NCBI GenBank assembly: GCA_958298945.1
Contig: OY282610.1
Span: 28,222,167-28,286,166, forward strand
Direction of reading: 5' to 3'
DNA length: 64,000 bases
From: Atherix ibis
Taxonomy: Eukaryota; Arthropoda; Insecta; Diptera; Athericidae
Shown here: piece by piece, positions 11,572-23,339 of the stretch
Position numbering within the stretch: position 1 is the first letter of the stretch
Layout: every line of letters starts with the position of its first letter
Notes under the pieces: model-generated
What the model saw: only the letters and a program-made list of their open reading frames with translations
What the model was told of the DNA's origin: nothing
Databases searched by the model: none
Made by a program: the position numbers and the translations under genes

Positions 11572-11850
11572 GGTCGAATTGCAAATTCTCTCGGATTATT
11601 TTCTCTTGCCAAACTTGGACAAATTGCTCGGTGGTACAAGATTTACCAACAATGAAGAGGTGGAGTCTGAGTTGAACTCCAATTTTTCTGAGCTGGACGG
11701 TTCTTACTATAAATTGGGTATCGAAGCTATTGAACTTTTTTGAGAAAAGTGTAACGTGCTAAAACAAGACTGCGTTCAGAAGTACAGATATTTTTTCCCA
11801 AATTTTTTGTGTTTTCTTTATTAGGTCGGGTACTTGTGGAACTGCCTTCA
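11572..11850 (+). pseudogene. 3' end of a mariner-like element
   Basis: Frames read LPNLDKLLGGTRFTNNEEVE (about 11,606-11,667), then NFSELDGSYYKLGIEAIE and KCNVLKQDCVQK. This is the C-terminal tail that follows the third catalytic motif in mariner transposases. It ends in TTAGGTCGGGTACTT (11,821-11,835), the terminal repeat core also found inverted at 7,167-7,181. The rest of the element is missing. Confidence 0.7.
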
Positions 11851-11854
11851 TATA

Positions 11855-13960
11855 AAAAAAAAACGTCAAAAATTTACGAAATATAATGCAATAAAAGTTT
11901 TAATGTCAAATCAAAATTTTTTTTATATGTTATTTAACGTTACTTTTTAAAGCATAAATTGGATAAACCCTTTCTAAAAAGATGGATTCAAATTAAAATC
12001 GATTTGACAAACGGCTAAGTAACAATTCCGTTCGTTTTATTTAATCGAAGAACTTATCATAATTGAAGATTGTTTGCATCATTCCTTCCCTTTTCCGTTG
12101 ATTATGTATTATATACTAAAAATATTTGTTTCATTTTCAGATTATCTATTTTATGATAAAAATGTTCAACTTAAAAATACAAAAGAAAAAACGACCATAA
12201 AGTGAATTCTCTAATAAAAATATGTTGAAATTAGAACGGTAAAAATATACCGAAAATCCCTTAAAAAAATTAACATAAAAATTACCCTAACCATTAAAAA
12301 ATGGGACAAAAGAATCTCATAAACATAAAAATTGTTGTAATCATTTTCTTTTGTCCAAAACAAAGAAAAAAACCGAAAAACTTCCAAGAAAAATAGAGAA
12401 AATCTTGAATATTTTTCTTTTTCTTTAGAATGAGATACTAATTTCCTGCTAAGGGGCTGACTGTACTTATGTATGCTTACACAGAGGATCTGATAAATAC
12501 TTGCTGGTAAATAATAGTGTACTCGTATATATATTATTTGGGTAATTTTTTTTCCTAATTTATCCATGTTTCTGGCCTATAATCATTTTGCTCTCATTTG
12601 AGGTGACCGACCGCCTCAGTTAAGTTTCTGGGCTTTTCTAATACCTTTTAGCAAGAGTAAATAAGTTAAGAATATTTAAGGAATACAGCCAGCATCAGAA
12701 TAATCTCTTGGAAAATATTGTGATTTTTTTTTTTGGTTCTTTTCTTTTTTCTTTTTCACATATATGCATATGTATACAGTTAAATATAAGCTTCTGTGTA
12801 AATATGCATATACGCCTTTACTGATATTATTATATATCATCCCTTGGTATATGCTATTTTATAGAAATGTAAAAGTTACGAAGCAAACTGTTCATTATTT
12901 TCATTATAGTACACAATGAGGAAGAGTACAAGTTTGATTTGGTCTGTAGTCGTTTGGGAATGCGTGAATGGTAGGTACTTAAAGGTCCCACAAGTTCTGA
13001 TAATTATGAATAATATAAGTGTATTCTTGCGGATTTATGAAATGTTTGATTCCCCCAGTGGCAGATACAATCAAAAATTATCCGAAAATAAAATTTAACT
13101 TCGCAAATGATTAATAATAAAATAAATTCTTATTGTGCCAGTTTCGGAAATTGGTTTGTTCATTCTATTTATTATTCTATTGATGAAATTTATCAGAAAT
13201 TATAGTTCTTTTAAGGTTTATATATTCACATTTAGAAAAACTAAAAATAATAACTGAATCCGAACTCTTAAACGAAATGAAAATATTCACCGTTTGTGAG
13301 AGTATTCATATGGAATATGAAATGCATATAAATTTAATAACAAATTTATTTATAAATTGAATGTCAATTAATAGTTCTTTATTAAATATAATTTTAATAA
13401 GATTTACTTATAGATAACATAATGATAGAATGAAAGCTGTTTAAAAAGAAATAATAAACGCACTCGTGTAAAAGTTTCGCTCAAACTTTTCGATTACAAT
13501 ACACTAACTGACATGGTCAAATTATATTTTTCGTAACATAATACGAAATATCTTCTTATGTTCTGATGTTATTTTCAATTAATTTCCAAGTTATAGATAA
13601 ACTGACATTAATAAATTGACTTCTATTAAATGCCAAAAAATTATCAAATCAGCCTAGCCACATGACATTATGATAAGTAACTGCTTACCCATCATTTCAT
13701 AGTCAAGCATACTTATCATTTATTAATAATATTTTTTATATCTTATAGTACTTATAAATTAATCATATAATCTTAGAGGTGGTTTGTAGTACCGTCTTGT
13801 TAAAACCACATACACATATAGATTAAAATCATCAAGTACAAGCCAAACAAAATCAGATAAAATATCGGCAAAGCGATTGTTTATGTTATATTTAAAAAAA
13901 ATTCTAGTAAATAATACCTTCTTTAGTACTAGTAAATTGATAAAAACTACGCATCAGATA
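11855..13960. other. AT-rich sequence without a supported gene
   Basis: Several small open frames (for example 12,211-12,567 minus) are lysine/phenylalanine-rich products of AT bias. No motif or splice context supports them. Confidence 0.4.
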
Positions 13961-13967
13961 GCAACTT

Positions 13968-14612
13968 TTTTAGGATACAGTGGATTCTATTTAGTCAATT
14001 ATGGGTTTTCAGAGCCTCGTATCCGAAAAAAGGCAAGACAATCACTCTTGCGGATACAGTAGCTTTTATACAATTAATTAGGGATTTTCAAAGTCACATT
14101 TACATCAGGCAGCTACTTTTTGAGGATACAGTGGCTTCTATTTAGTTAATTATGGGGTTTCAGAGCCCCGTATCTGAAAAAAGGTCAGATAATTACTTAT
14201 TGCGGATACAGTAGCTTTTATACAATTAATTACGGATTTTCAAAGTCACATTTACATCAGGCAGCTACTTTTTGAGGATACAGTGGCTTCTATTTAGTTA
14301 ATTATGGGGTTTCAGAGCCCCGAATATGAAAAAAGGCCAGATAATTACTTTTTGCGGATACAGTAGCTTTTATACGATTAATTGCGGTTTTTAAGAGCCA
14401 CATTTACATAGGCTTCTCCTTAGTAAATGATGGGTTTTCAGAGCCCCGTATCTGAAAAAAGGCAAGACAATCAATTTTTGCGGATACAGTAGCTTTTATA
14501 CAATTAATTACGGATTTTCAAAGTCACATTTACATCAGGCAGCTACTTTTTGAGGATACAGTGGCTTCTATTTAGTCAATTATGGATTTCCAAAGACCCA
14601 TATATATTTTGC
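13968..14612 (+). repeat. Minisatellite with alternating 72- and 80-bp units
   Basis: GGATACAGT(A/G)GCTT recurs at 13,973, 14,052, 14,124, 14,204, 14,276, 14,356, 14,482 and 14,554. The spacings are 79, 72, 80, 72, 80, 126 and 72. Two monomer types alternate, one containing ACAATTAATTACGG...CATTTACATCAGGCAGC and the other TTAGTTAATTATGGG...CAGAGCCCCGTAT. The array is therefore a 152-bp higher-order repeat. The 126-bp step is one dimer with an internal deletion. Confidence 0.9.
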
Positions 14613-14614
14613 TT

Positions 14615-15185
14615 ACTTACGTATCTACCCATCGATAATTTAGCCTTATACAAAAAATTTGTATTGCATTTTCTGCGAAATTTTAAGACATTATTATGTG
14701 AAAAAATGCCAAGTTTAAGCACCGGAAATATTATCTTAAAACTTATAGATGTTTATAGATAAAAATCTAGAGGATCTGTGCCGCATCATATTAATAACTG
14801 AAAACTGGCATTTGTCTAGCCTTTATTTATGCGAACCTATAAATAATTATTTTTTCCATGGAGAAAAGTTTATTTTTATAGTAAAAAGCAGATTTGAAGA
14901 ATATTAATAATTAACATGAATGGTTGTAAGGAGTAAACATCCATTGAAGTTTCTCCTGTTAAGCCTCAGTATTTTAGTAAATGACAAGACCAGTGACCCT
15001 TAAGTCTTCGATAGGTATTTCTAGGAAAGGAATTGGAGGATAGTTCTTGGTATAGTTAAAGATACGGGAATGGAACTTGCAATAACGAGACACAGTAACT
15101 TTATGAACAAAAGGGACTTTCCACGGATATTGGAAGGCTTTCAATAGTAAAATTACTAGCATAAAAGAGAGAATCAAAAATATGA
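14615..15185. other. Spacer, nothing firmly recognised
   Basis: Moderately AT-rich. At 15,125-15,200 there is a weak third copy of the 150-bp repeat described next. Confidence 0.3.
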
Positions 15186-15201
15186 TAAGGAACATAAAAG
15201 G

Positions 15202-15460
15202 CAGCATCGACAATTTGCGAAATATTTTTTTCTAAACGAATTGGATTCGATGGGAACTGGAGGGCTTAATAGACCATCGACTTTCTAGTCCGTAAGTCCA
15301 AATTACCACCATAAAAGAAAGAATCAAAAATACTACATGGAATGTGTAATGCAGCATCGACAATTTTACGAAATATTTTTTACTGAAAAATTCGATTGGA
15401 TGGGAATTGGAGGTCATAATAGATCCTAAGAGTTTTAGTCCGTAAGTCCAAATTGGTTTC
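15202..15460. repeat. Tandem duplication, 150-bp period
   Basis: CAGCATCGACAATTT occurs at 15,202 and 15,352. The intervening unit (GGATTCGATGGGAACTGGAGG, TAGTCCGTAAGTCCAAATT, ATAAAAGAAAGAATCAAAAA) is repeated nearly in full in the second copy. Confidence 0.8.
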
Positions 15461-15504
15461 AGTAGGATGTTATATTAAAGTACTTTGCTATCTATAGTAA
15501 GCTA

Positions 15505-15662
15505 AGACCAGTTTGGATTTGGGTTTGGAGAATTTCGGAAGAATGTTGGGGATTTTCGCAGATTTAAGGTAGGCCGTATCGTTGGCGTATGTAGCAATGT
15601 CGTGGAGAATGAGACCAAGTAAACTACCCTTTGACTCCAATCAAAGGATGGAGTTATAGAAA
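15505..15662 (-). pseudogene. LINE reverse transcriptase remnant, antisense
   Basis: The minus strand reads KGSLLGLILHDIATYANDTA then YLKSAK. This fuses the PQGS(V/L)LGP turn to the YADD active site block of a jockey-type RT with the section between them deleted. The first Asp of YADD is Asn here. Too short and too damaged to function. Confidence 0.6.
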
Positions 15663-15689
15663 GTTTTTTAAGTTTCTAAGGACGACGTT

Positions 15690-17080
15690 CTTTTATAATT
15701 TTACAAAATAAAAAAAAATCAATCAATCACATTGAAAACAATTCGACAATATAAATATTTTTTATATAGATTTTACTAACTCTATGTGTATTAGTATTTT
15801 TCTAGCGATATTTTCAAAACAAAATCATAAATGAAAATATATTGAGAAAAAATGTGGTAGGTTTTTTTTTTGAAGTGTTTTTTTTTTAAGTTATTATACA
15901 AAAATTCATAATTGCATGTCATATATCATTGCTTGTTCATGTTAAGGACAATTCTGCCTTTTTGTTTTCTTGACAATAATAAGTGGCAAAGTTTACCACA
16001 TAATCATTTTGAATAATTACTTTGTTGCTAGGAATTAATTTCCAGCAATTAATATTAAACTTTTATAATCTTAAAACATATTGCTTATGATGGAGCAAAA
16101 AAGAAAAAGAAAATTTTTTTATTTCTTTTTCGAAGAGCCATGAAATAAGGTTGAGTTTAAATTTTTATGGAATTTTTGTTCAGAGCAAACTATATATGTG
16201 TATATATATAAAAAAATAAGTTGATAACAACCTTGAACATGAAGAATAAATCAGGATATACGTTACGTTCGAGATTTGAAAGTGGATGCGGGGGTGTTCA
16301 AGATGTTTGGATAATCCGGATAATGATAATAGTTCTGGATGATGAGAAACCTTGAGCTGGTTTAAATTATATAAAAATGAAATTGTTGCATTTATTTCTT
16401 ATTAAAATTTTCCATTTTTAATTCATGAAATTCGCAACAACAAAAAATTCTGTCAGAGAATGAAACTTTACTAAAGTTTTCCAATAAGAAAATTGAAAAT
16501 TATCTCATACAAATCGATATGCACAAATATCGGGAAATAAATATAAAAATAAGATAAACAAATTTTCAAAGAAAATATGATATAAATAAAACTTAAATCG
16601 AAATAATAAAAAAGAGAAATTTTTTATTAGTTTTGATCATGACTTTTTATGATAAATGCTTATCCAATTTGGGCTTAGAAATGTAAAATTAAATCAAAAA
16701 ATATTTTAAAATCAAATTTTGATGAAATTTTATTATGTTATGTTGATTAAATTATTGTATTCTGTAAAAAATTGCTCAAATAGCTACCACCAAATTTCTT
16801 GAAGGACTTAATTTGCACATTTCGGGCTATAATTCGGCCATTACTTGAAAAATGTTCATTTTTAAATAATCTGAAGTTGATAGATTGTATGCGTAGGAAA
16901 GTTATTTGGAAAAAAGTTAATAGCGTTAACTCTTGGAGGACAATTGACATCACAAAATCGCAAAATTACACTATCAACGAACTTGTCGCTTAATTATGTC
17001 AAAATATTTGAAGTTTGTTAAGGTCAAATTTTTTCATGTGGTTCAAATTAAAATCTTTAAATTTATACTCAAAAAATGTT
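15690..17080. other. AT-rich sequence without a supported gene
   Basis: Small overlapping open frames at 16,747-16,993 on both strands carry no known motif. Nothing else seen. Confidence 0.35.
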
Positions 17081-17099
17081 GGTTATCATACGATCATAG

Positions 17100-17690
17100 C
17101 AGTCATAATTGACGGTACCTGTCTTTCCGTTATCGTTTTTAAGAAAATGACACCTTAAGACCAAAATACATAACAGATAGTCATTTTTTACGGATACAGT
17201 GGCTCTCCAATAGTCAATTGTGGATTTTTAAAGCCCCACATATATGAGATAGTAAGTAAATGTGAGCACAATGGCTTCTGTATAGTCAGTTATAAGTTTT
17301 TATAGCCCCAGATACATCAGCGGATACAACGACTTCTCTGCAGCCAGTTGTGGTTTTTCAGAGGTCCAGGTATACCATACAGACACTTGTTGCGGATACA
17401 GTGGCTTCCCTACAGTCAGTTGTAAATTTTTTAAACCCCACATATACCAGACAGTAACTTTTTATGGATACAGTAGCTTTTTTACAATCATTTGTAGATT
17501 TTTAGAGTCTCATATATGGAAATTTTGTTTAATAACGTATTCGGTGAGCAAAAAAGAAAATTTTCTTTCTTAAAGCGCAAAACGTGACTACGGCAGAATA
17601 ACCACTTTATTTTGGTAAATTTAAATCTTTAACACATTATTAAAAATATATTATTATTAATGGCATAAATAAAATAATAGTTAGAGATAT
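17100..17690 (+). mobile_element. Non-autonomous element with minisatellite core, copy 1
   Basis: Left part contains AAATGACACCTT (17,147). The core (17,190-17,520) has about five imperfect 75-80-bp monomers of the CGGATACAGTGGCTT...GTCAGTTGT family, related to the array at 13,968-14,612. The right part includes TTAAAGCGCAAAACGTGAC, GGCAGAATAACCAC and ATTAATGGCATAA. The right and core parts recur in inverted orientation at 22,540-23,330. No open reading frame and no recognised terminal repeats, so the class is unknown. Confidence 0.6.
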
Positions 17691-17694
17691 ATGG

Positions 17695-18590
17695 TATTTA
17701 GGTTACTTGTAGAATAAGTATATAATTCATTAAATAAAATGGCAAATTTTTATCTAAATAAATATTATTATAAAAAATATATATAATTAAAAACTGTTGA
17801 ACGGCATAGCTTTACTTTTCAAACCATAAAATGAATAACACTTTAGCATTTATTTTTATGATTTTTTGCTTTTGCTTTTCTGTTAATCAATTTGCACTTT
17901 TTAAATACAAATAGATAATAATCTTAGAAAAATATTTTTATAAATAGGAAAATATAATTTTTCTTTTAAAATGTCATACAAAAAGGATTTTAAAGGTAAT
18001 ATTAAGCATACTTAAAATAACGATTTTTAGATTTATTTTTAACAAGTACAATAAATTATAATAAAATGATTTTAATAATATTTTTATAATCCAATTACCA
18101 TAGAACTTAAGAAAATACTGCTATGAATATTATATCAATTTAATTTTAACAGCAGTTATTATTACGGAGAATAGTCTATAAAAAGTCGAACACACTTCTT
18201 GCGATATGCACTCGTTTATGGAAATGAACTGAAAAAGTCAGTAAACGAATGAGGACGAAACTCTTAAGGTGAAGATAGAAAATTTTTTATCCCATATTCC
18301 ATTTAAGTATTTAAACTGTTTCCTATTTTATTTAATTTCAAGAAAATTGCTGCTGAATAACATAAGTAATTATTTTGCATATTCCGGCATGGGTAGAACT
18401 GTACACAGAAATGCAATGGAAATTTTCGTAAACAAAATTATAATTAAATGTAGTGTAAGTAATTATTTTAAATACATTCTGGTAATGAGAAAAATTCCAA
18501 CTTACTTTTGGGTGGAGTGTTTTTTTTTTAAATTCCCCACAACGAAATAGTCAGTATTTTACAATACTTATCATCATAAAAAACAGACTT
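17695..18590. other. AT-rich sequence
   Basis: No gene or repeat that I can support. Confidence 0.35.
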
Positions 18591-18599
18591 TTTCCAAAA

Positions 18600-19540
18600 A
18601 AAATCATATTCGAACGAAGTTTTGGCAGAAAAGTAATAGGACTGGCATGACTTCGCCTTACGAAAAATGGAACTCGATCCTCGTGTTTGACTTACGAAAA
18701 GTTGCAACGCATCTATGGTCATAAGATTTTCATTAGCATGAGGCATTTTTGGAGGTTCGAAAATTAATGGAAGACTAAATCTGCTCAGTGAGTCCTTCAG
18801 CATTGAAAACTAATGAAAATTTGGAACGAATTAGGACCTTCGTGAGGTCAGACCATCGATAATTGGAATATGTTTTTATGGAAATATCCTTAAAAGGCTC
18901 AGAAGAAGAGGTTCATATTTACGAAAAGTTGCAACGAGTCTATGGGCACAAGATTGTCGTTGGCATAAGGTATTTTTGGAGGTTCTAAAAGTAGTAGAAG
19001 ACGAAATCCGCTCCAGGAGGCTTTGAGCATTGAAAATTGATGAAAATTTGAAACGAATAAGGACCCTTGTGAGGTCAAACCATCGATGATTAACATTATT
19101 TTTTTTTAATATGAAAAGTCCTTAAAAAGCTCAGAAAAAGGGGTTCTTACTTACGAAAAGTTACAACAAGTCTGTGGGCACAAGATTTTCGTTGGCATTA
19201 GGCATTTTTGGAGGCTTGAAAAGTAGTAGAAAACGAACCCCGCTCAGGAAGGCTTTCAGCATTGAAAACTAATAAAAATTTGAAATGAATGAGGACCCTT
19301 GTTAGGTCAGACCACAGATTAACATTTTTTTTTATAAAAAAAGTTCTAAAAAAGCTCAGAAAAAGGGGTTCTTACTTACGAAAAGTTGCAACCAGTTTAC
19401 GGGCAAAAGATTTTCGTTGGCATAAGGTATTTTTGAAGATTTTAAAAGTCGTAGAAGACGAACCCCGCTCTAAGAGGCTTTAAGCATTGAAAACTGATAA
19501 AAATTTGTAACGAATGAGGACCCCGTTGACCCAGATTGGT
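18600..19540 (+). repeat. Tandem array (about 228 bp x 4) of a mariner DNA-binding segment
   Basis: TTACGAAAAGTT(G/A)CAAC recurs at 18,692, 18,919, 19,151 and 19,376. Each unit translates, with stops, to the N-terminal region of a mariner transposase. The last one reads YLRKVATSLRAKDFRWHKVF, LKVVEDEPRSKRL and then RTLVRSDHRLTF. This fits the second helix-turn-helix, the EDEPRSGRPSTS linker and the VRSDRRLT block of a mariner. A catalytic piece (CHHDNF-like, see next feature) follows. The unit length equals one repeat of this protein segment. Confidence 0.75.
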
Positions 19541-19554
19541 TAGTTGTAGGATTT

Positions 19555-20250
19555 CTTTTTGTCAGATTGGTTAGTTGTACACAAATGAACGCTCCACCAT
19601 GACAATTTCTCCTGCAACACGGCCACCTCTGTTAATGATTTTTTTTTCAGAAAAAGGAATTTTTTTGAAGGCTATTTGGAGATTTTTTGTTAGTGGGCGT
19701 TACCAGTTTCCTAAACGAAGTTGAAGTTCGATCAAGTTAAAAAATGGACTTAGAAATAAAATTGTTGGATCAAGGAGCACCATCCACAATGGGAGGAACC
19801 CTACACGCGGAGAAATTCCAGATTTGCTGACATTCGCTCAAAATTATGTGGAATACACCAAGGAAAGTACAGAATTGGCAAACAAGGACAAGTTTGGTAT
19901 TCAAAAAGAAACTTTTGTGTGAGAAGCAGTAAGCCCTATTCGAATTTGGACCAGCTTCTGCGCTTAGGGTGTCGTTAAGTATCTTGAGTAGACTGGCTTC
20001 TTGGTAGTTGGCCAATGAGATGCTAAAAAGTTCTCAGTATGAGTCCAGTCTGTATTTCTACGTTTGGCTGAGGATGTTGAGACTTTTTTGTATTTTTCAA
20101 GTCAGTTTTAAAAATACTTGCAAGGACATCATCTTGGTACTATCGGTAACGTACAGAAGAAGTTACCGACCAGTTGAATTCAATTCCAATTGGATCCTTC
20201 CATCACTGCTATCAAGAGTGGAAACAAAGCTTTCCCAATAAAAATATTTT
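19555..20250 (+). pseudogene. Mariner catalytic remnant followed by unclassified, lower-AT sequence
   Basis: At about 19,597 the frame reads HDNFSCNTATSVNDFFSEKG, matching the second catalytic motif (HHDNAPxHTA) and following helix of a mariner, in line with the array before it. After about 19,680 the sequence is less AT-rich and resembles decayed coding DNA on either strand, but I recognise no family. Confidence 0.5.
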
Positions 20251-20259
20251 GAAGGGGAT

Positions 20260-22535
20260 GTCATTAATATATAAAAATAAAACACAATTATTAGAGAAAA
20301 ATATCAGTGACGTTACTTTCTTTGAATTTTTTCAATATCACAAAAACCTTACAAAGTCACCGCTCCAGATACATTTTTTTTCTCAATATTGAAATCAAAA
20401 TAATAACAGCGAATAAACTTTAAAGGATTATACAATATTTTTTGTGTCGAAAAGGATCCACAATGTACTATAAAGTAATTGTGTTATTGAATTATAATTT
20501 TTTTTCCTATATATTTATAAGATATAATCCATTACAGTACATTAATCGAATTATTTATTTAATATTTTCTTCAGGATTACAATTATTATGACTTTTGACG
20601 TAAAAGTTTTCTATAAATTAACATGGATTTTTTTCCACCATATACACCTAGCTATACGTGTACATACATTATATATGCATATATATGCACAATACACGTA
20701 TGAGTTTTTGATGGAATTTGTATATAGTCAGAAATAGGAAGAAAAAGCTCGTAAATATTTTGTTTTGGCTTCTTATTTTCGGTTCTCTTATACACAGTAA
20801 TCAATGTCATTCACATTTTATAATTAGTAATAAAACAGCAAAAGTGAAAGGACGCGCGTACGAAGAATATAAATGTAGAAGTAAAAGGATAATTTAAGCT
20901 ATAATTGCTCGACTAAAATATTTTTGCGCCTGCGGCCATTTCATACCATATTCCAGGATCTTAACGGAGAACTCTACGCTTATCAGAGAGTACTATCAAA
21001 TGTTGCACGAATATAGTGGAGGTACCAATCGTCAGTGTTCTCAAACTAGGGCAGGGTTAGTAATTCCTCTGAACTATTTGTACAAGTATGTATATGAAAA
21101 TATTCCAAAATTTATAGCTCAAATAATAATAATACTATGTCAAAGGTAGAAAAAATTATTTTTTTGTTGTTGATTGAGGAACTCTAATTTAAGAGAAAGT
21201 ATATAAAAATGCAAGGATATAAAAATAAATCAGTGGATAATGAATAGAAAATAATAATAATAATAATAATTTGTAGTAGTCGAGGTAGTAGTAAAAATGG
21301 TGAATGAAAATCTGAAAATCAGGAAGTCCAAGTACGAAAATATGTACAATAAATCAGATATGGTTGGTGGGGAGGGAAGTATGGTTTTTGTTTGTAGTGA
21401 ACAGTATTTTTAAATGTACATAAAGTAGTATCTGTATCAGAAAAAGTATTGGTGGTAGTAGTAGTAGAAGAGGTAACAGCCGTGTCAGTAGTACTTGTCG
21501 CAGTTGCAGCTGAAGTAGGGGTGGTGGCCCACTTGCTGCTAGTGTAGTAAGATGGCGTTCAATTCTACTTTTGCAGTATGTGGAGTTGGTAGATACACCT
21601 GTTCTCATATGGATCCTATGTAGTAGCAACAACGATGCATGCTTCCATGAATATTTACCCATACACGAACAGACTAGAGTTCATTTTTTTTTATAGGCAT
21701 GAGTATGTAGATGCTCAGAGTACACCACTTGAAACAAGAACCCAGCCGACAGGTAAACCACTAGACAGGTTGTCGGATTCTTTGAGCATGCATATGGAAC
21801 AGAATTTTTTCTTTCTTTTTACCTGTTATATACGCACATATACAGTTGTTCTTTTTCTATAAGTTTAAAGCTTTCATTTTAATTTCTTTTATATACTTTG
21901 TATAAATTTTTTCTATTTTTTTTATTGTATTGAAAATACTTCCGCAATTTTTCATGTTCATCATGAAGGCAAAGAATACAATGAATAAATAAAAACAACT
22001 TCGAAAGAAACAACAAAGAAAAAACCAGATTTTATACAATATCTGTAACTAAATACTTAATAATATATGTAATGTGTTAATTTTATTATATTATTTTTGT
22101 CATGTAAGGAAGAATTCTTTTCGCAAACAGAATTATAGAAGAGAAAATTCTTCTGTGAACCGAAAACTTTTCCATAAAAATTCTTTTTTTCATTGAATTT
22201 ATTGTATTGTATTTATTTTATTGAAAGCGAGTTAAATTTTTCTTTCTCAAAACTATGGAAAATTCTATTTAAAGATTTTTACTTTTACACCTTTTACTTT
22301 TTCTTAATATTTTTCTTAATAAAAACTGTGCATTTGTTTTATAAAACTATTGAAAAAAATTGGATTTATAAATTTAAAATTGAATCTGATATACTTTATT
22401 TCAAGTTCAAAGGTATTTTGAATGAATTTTTCTTAAATTCAAAGAACCACCGAATAATAGATTATTCATTTTAACTACATTTTATAAAAATTCTACTATA
22501 AAAATATTAAGAATAATTTTTTTACTTTAGATAAA
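20260..22535. other. AT-rich intron sequence with simple repeats
   Basis: Contains an (ATA)n microsatellite at about 21,252-21,272 and a GTAGTAGTAG run near 21,455-21,470. The open frame 21,354-21,662 on the minus strand is a by-product of the latter (Leu/Pro-rich). Confidence 0.4.
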
Positions 22536-22539
22536 ATTA

Positions 22540-23330
22540 TGCCATTTTATAAAATATATTATAATTAATATATTAAAATTGTAAATTATTAAATAAATGT
22601 GATTATTCTGCCGGAGTCACGTGTCGCGCTTTAACAAAGAAAAGTTTTTTTTCTGCAAAGAAATGTTCAATTTTTAGCTCATTTAATACAAACATTCCAT
22701 ACATGAGGCTCTGAAAATATATAAATAGCAAAAAGTTACTGTCTAGTGTATCTGGGGATCTAAAAATCAAAAATTTACTGCGCAGAAGCCATTGTATCTA
22801 CGAAAAGTTAATGTCTAGTATAAATGGGGCTCTAAAAATACAAAATTGACTGTGCAGAAACTATTGTATCTACGTAAAATTACTGTCTGATGTATCTGAG
22901 GCTCCGAAAACTTACAACTCCAAAAGCTTACTGTTTGAGAAACCGTTTTATCCGCTAAAATTAACTGTCTGGTGTATATGTGGCACTGAATACTCAAAAT
23001 TCACTGTGCTGAACCCATTTTATCTAAAAAAAAAGTTACTGTCTGGCATATCTGGGGCTCTAAAAACCCACAACTTACTGTAGAGAAGCCATTGTATTCA
23101 GGAAAAGTTACTTTATGGTGTATTTGGGGTTTCTTAAACTCATAAGTAACTGTATCCGTAAGAAATGACTGTATTGTGTGCATTATAGTCTCAAGTTTTA
23201 ATTAGACCGTATTTCTTTGAAAATGAAGAAGGAAAGTCCGTTATAATCAATTCTGAGTGCGTTGGCCTCATGATGACTAATTTTTTTCCAGAAGGTGTCA
23301 TTTGACTAAGTTGGCCGCATGATATGTTTA
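22540..23330 (-). mobile_element. Non-autonomous element with minisatellite core, copy 2 (inverted)
   Basis: Reverse complement of the element at 17,100-17,690. GGCAGAATAATCAC and TTAAAGCGCGACACGTGAC read on the minus strand at about 22,600-22,635. Seven or so 75-80-bp monomers follow at 22,700-23,165, ending in a segment with AAATGACACCTT at 23,296-23,307. It has more monomers than copy 1. Confidence 0.65.
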
Positions 23331-23339
23331 TATGTGCTA

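Noticed and set aside
12211..12567. 118-codon minus-strand open frame
   Set aside because: Phe/Ile/Tyr/Lys-rich and typical of translated AT-rich DNA. No motif.
13968..14612. CRISPR-like array
   Set aside because: Regular spacing comes from full tandem monomers without unique spacers, and the sequence is insect genomic DNA.
21354..21662. Leu/Pro-rich minus-strand open frame
   Set aside because: Generated by the GTAGTAGTAG simple repeat.
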